Part shown: one piece after another, positions 5,496 through 5,627 of the stretch
How the letters are laid out: each line of letters starts with the position of its first letter
Numbering within the stretch: the first letter of the stretch is position 1
Assembly (NCBI GenBank): GCA_021785795.1
Contig: JAJYEK010000215.1
Span: 1 to 5,627 of the forward strand
Direction: 5' to 3'
From: Pseudomonadota bacterium
GTDB lineage: Bacteria; Pseudomonadota; Gammaproteobacteria; Acidiferrobacterales; UBA6901
Length of the DNA stretch: 5,627 nucleotides
Notes under the pieces: model-generated
Told to the model about the DNA's origin: nothing
The model's input: only the letters and a program-made list of their open reading frames with translations
The model's database searches: none
Program-made: the position numbers and the translations under genes

Positions 5496-5627
5496 GACTC
5501 CTCCTGCCACATTTCAGTGGCCGCTCAAATCGCCTTGGAAAGTCAATACCTTGACCTCGCCGGACAAAAAAACGATCATACGCCGCTTGAATTCGCCAGG
5601 TATCCGTCCGAACTGTTATCGGCATGC

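Larger units (their letters stand above)
4778..5627. other. About 850 bases with no convincing gene
   Basis: This stretch upstream of the DsbG-like gene holds only short or low-quality frames. Minus strand: 5512-5204 (102 residues, Ala/Pro-rich second half) is followed 9 bases later by a GTG frame 5194-4979 (71 residues, Arg/Cys-rich) preceded by AAAGGAG. The pair mimics an operon, but neither product resembles a protein I know. Plus strand: a frame without stops runs from about 5134 past the right edge; it is Arg/Pro-rich with no good start, so it is probably a shadow. A TTGACC...GATCAT pair with 17-base spacing near 5550-5580 is a possible plus-strand promoter. Decayed genes or an intergenic region before a gene to the right are both possible. 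Confidence 0.5.

Noticed and set aside
5134..5627. A plus-strand frame open for about 490 bases to the right edge.
   Set aside because: No start with a ribosome binding site is seen and the composition is Arg/Pro-rich, as expected from chance in GC-rich DNA; sequence beyond the edge would be needed to revive it.

Overview
The window reads as a piece of a GC-rich proteobacterial chromosome. It carries a broad-range Lon-like protease, a secreted DsrE-family sulfur-relay-type protein, a DUF2934 protein and a DsbG-like periplasmic oxidoreductase. This mix would suit a gamma- or betaproteobacterium, perhaps one with sulfur metabolism, but no feature fixes the taxon. No rRNA, tRNA, CRISPR array or complete mobile element is visible.

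Layout. (1) Positions 3-2264 (+): most of a Lon-like AAA+ protease of the LonB/COG1067 type, whose N-terminus lies left of the window. Its Ser-Lys protease dyad is intact, but its Walker A and Walker B motifs look non-canonical. (2) 2265-2976: mostly non-coding. It holds a small Gln-rich ORF at 2463 with a strong ribosome binding site and signs of frameshift decay, then a run of strong hairpins, then a perfect 15-bp palindrome just before the next gene. (3) 2977-3489 (+): an exported DsrE-family protein. (4) 3490-3637: a convergent intergenic stretch packed with three inverted repeats. (5) 3638-3844 (-): a DUF2934 protein, preceded by a possible 18-residue leader ORF. (6) 4133-4777 (-): a DsbG-like thioredoxin-fold protein with a CPYC active site and no dimerisation domain. 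(7) 4778-5627: about 850 bases with no convincing gene, only weak small ORFs and one notable inverted repeat.

Taken together, the two exported proteins (DsrE-like and DsbG-like) both point to thiol or sulfur chemistry in the periplasm. They are on opposite strands and separated by other sequence, so a shared pathway is only a guess. The window shows no obvious new multi-gene system. The parts most worth a second look are the structured leader and operator-like palindrome of the DsrE-like gene, the decaying small Gln-rich ORF, and the degenerate nucleotide-binding motifs of the Lon-like protein.
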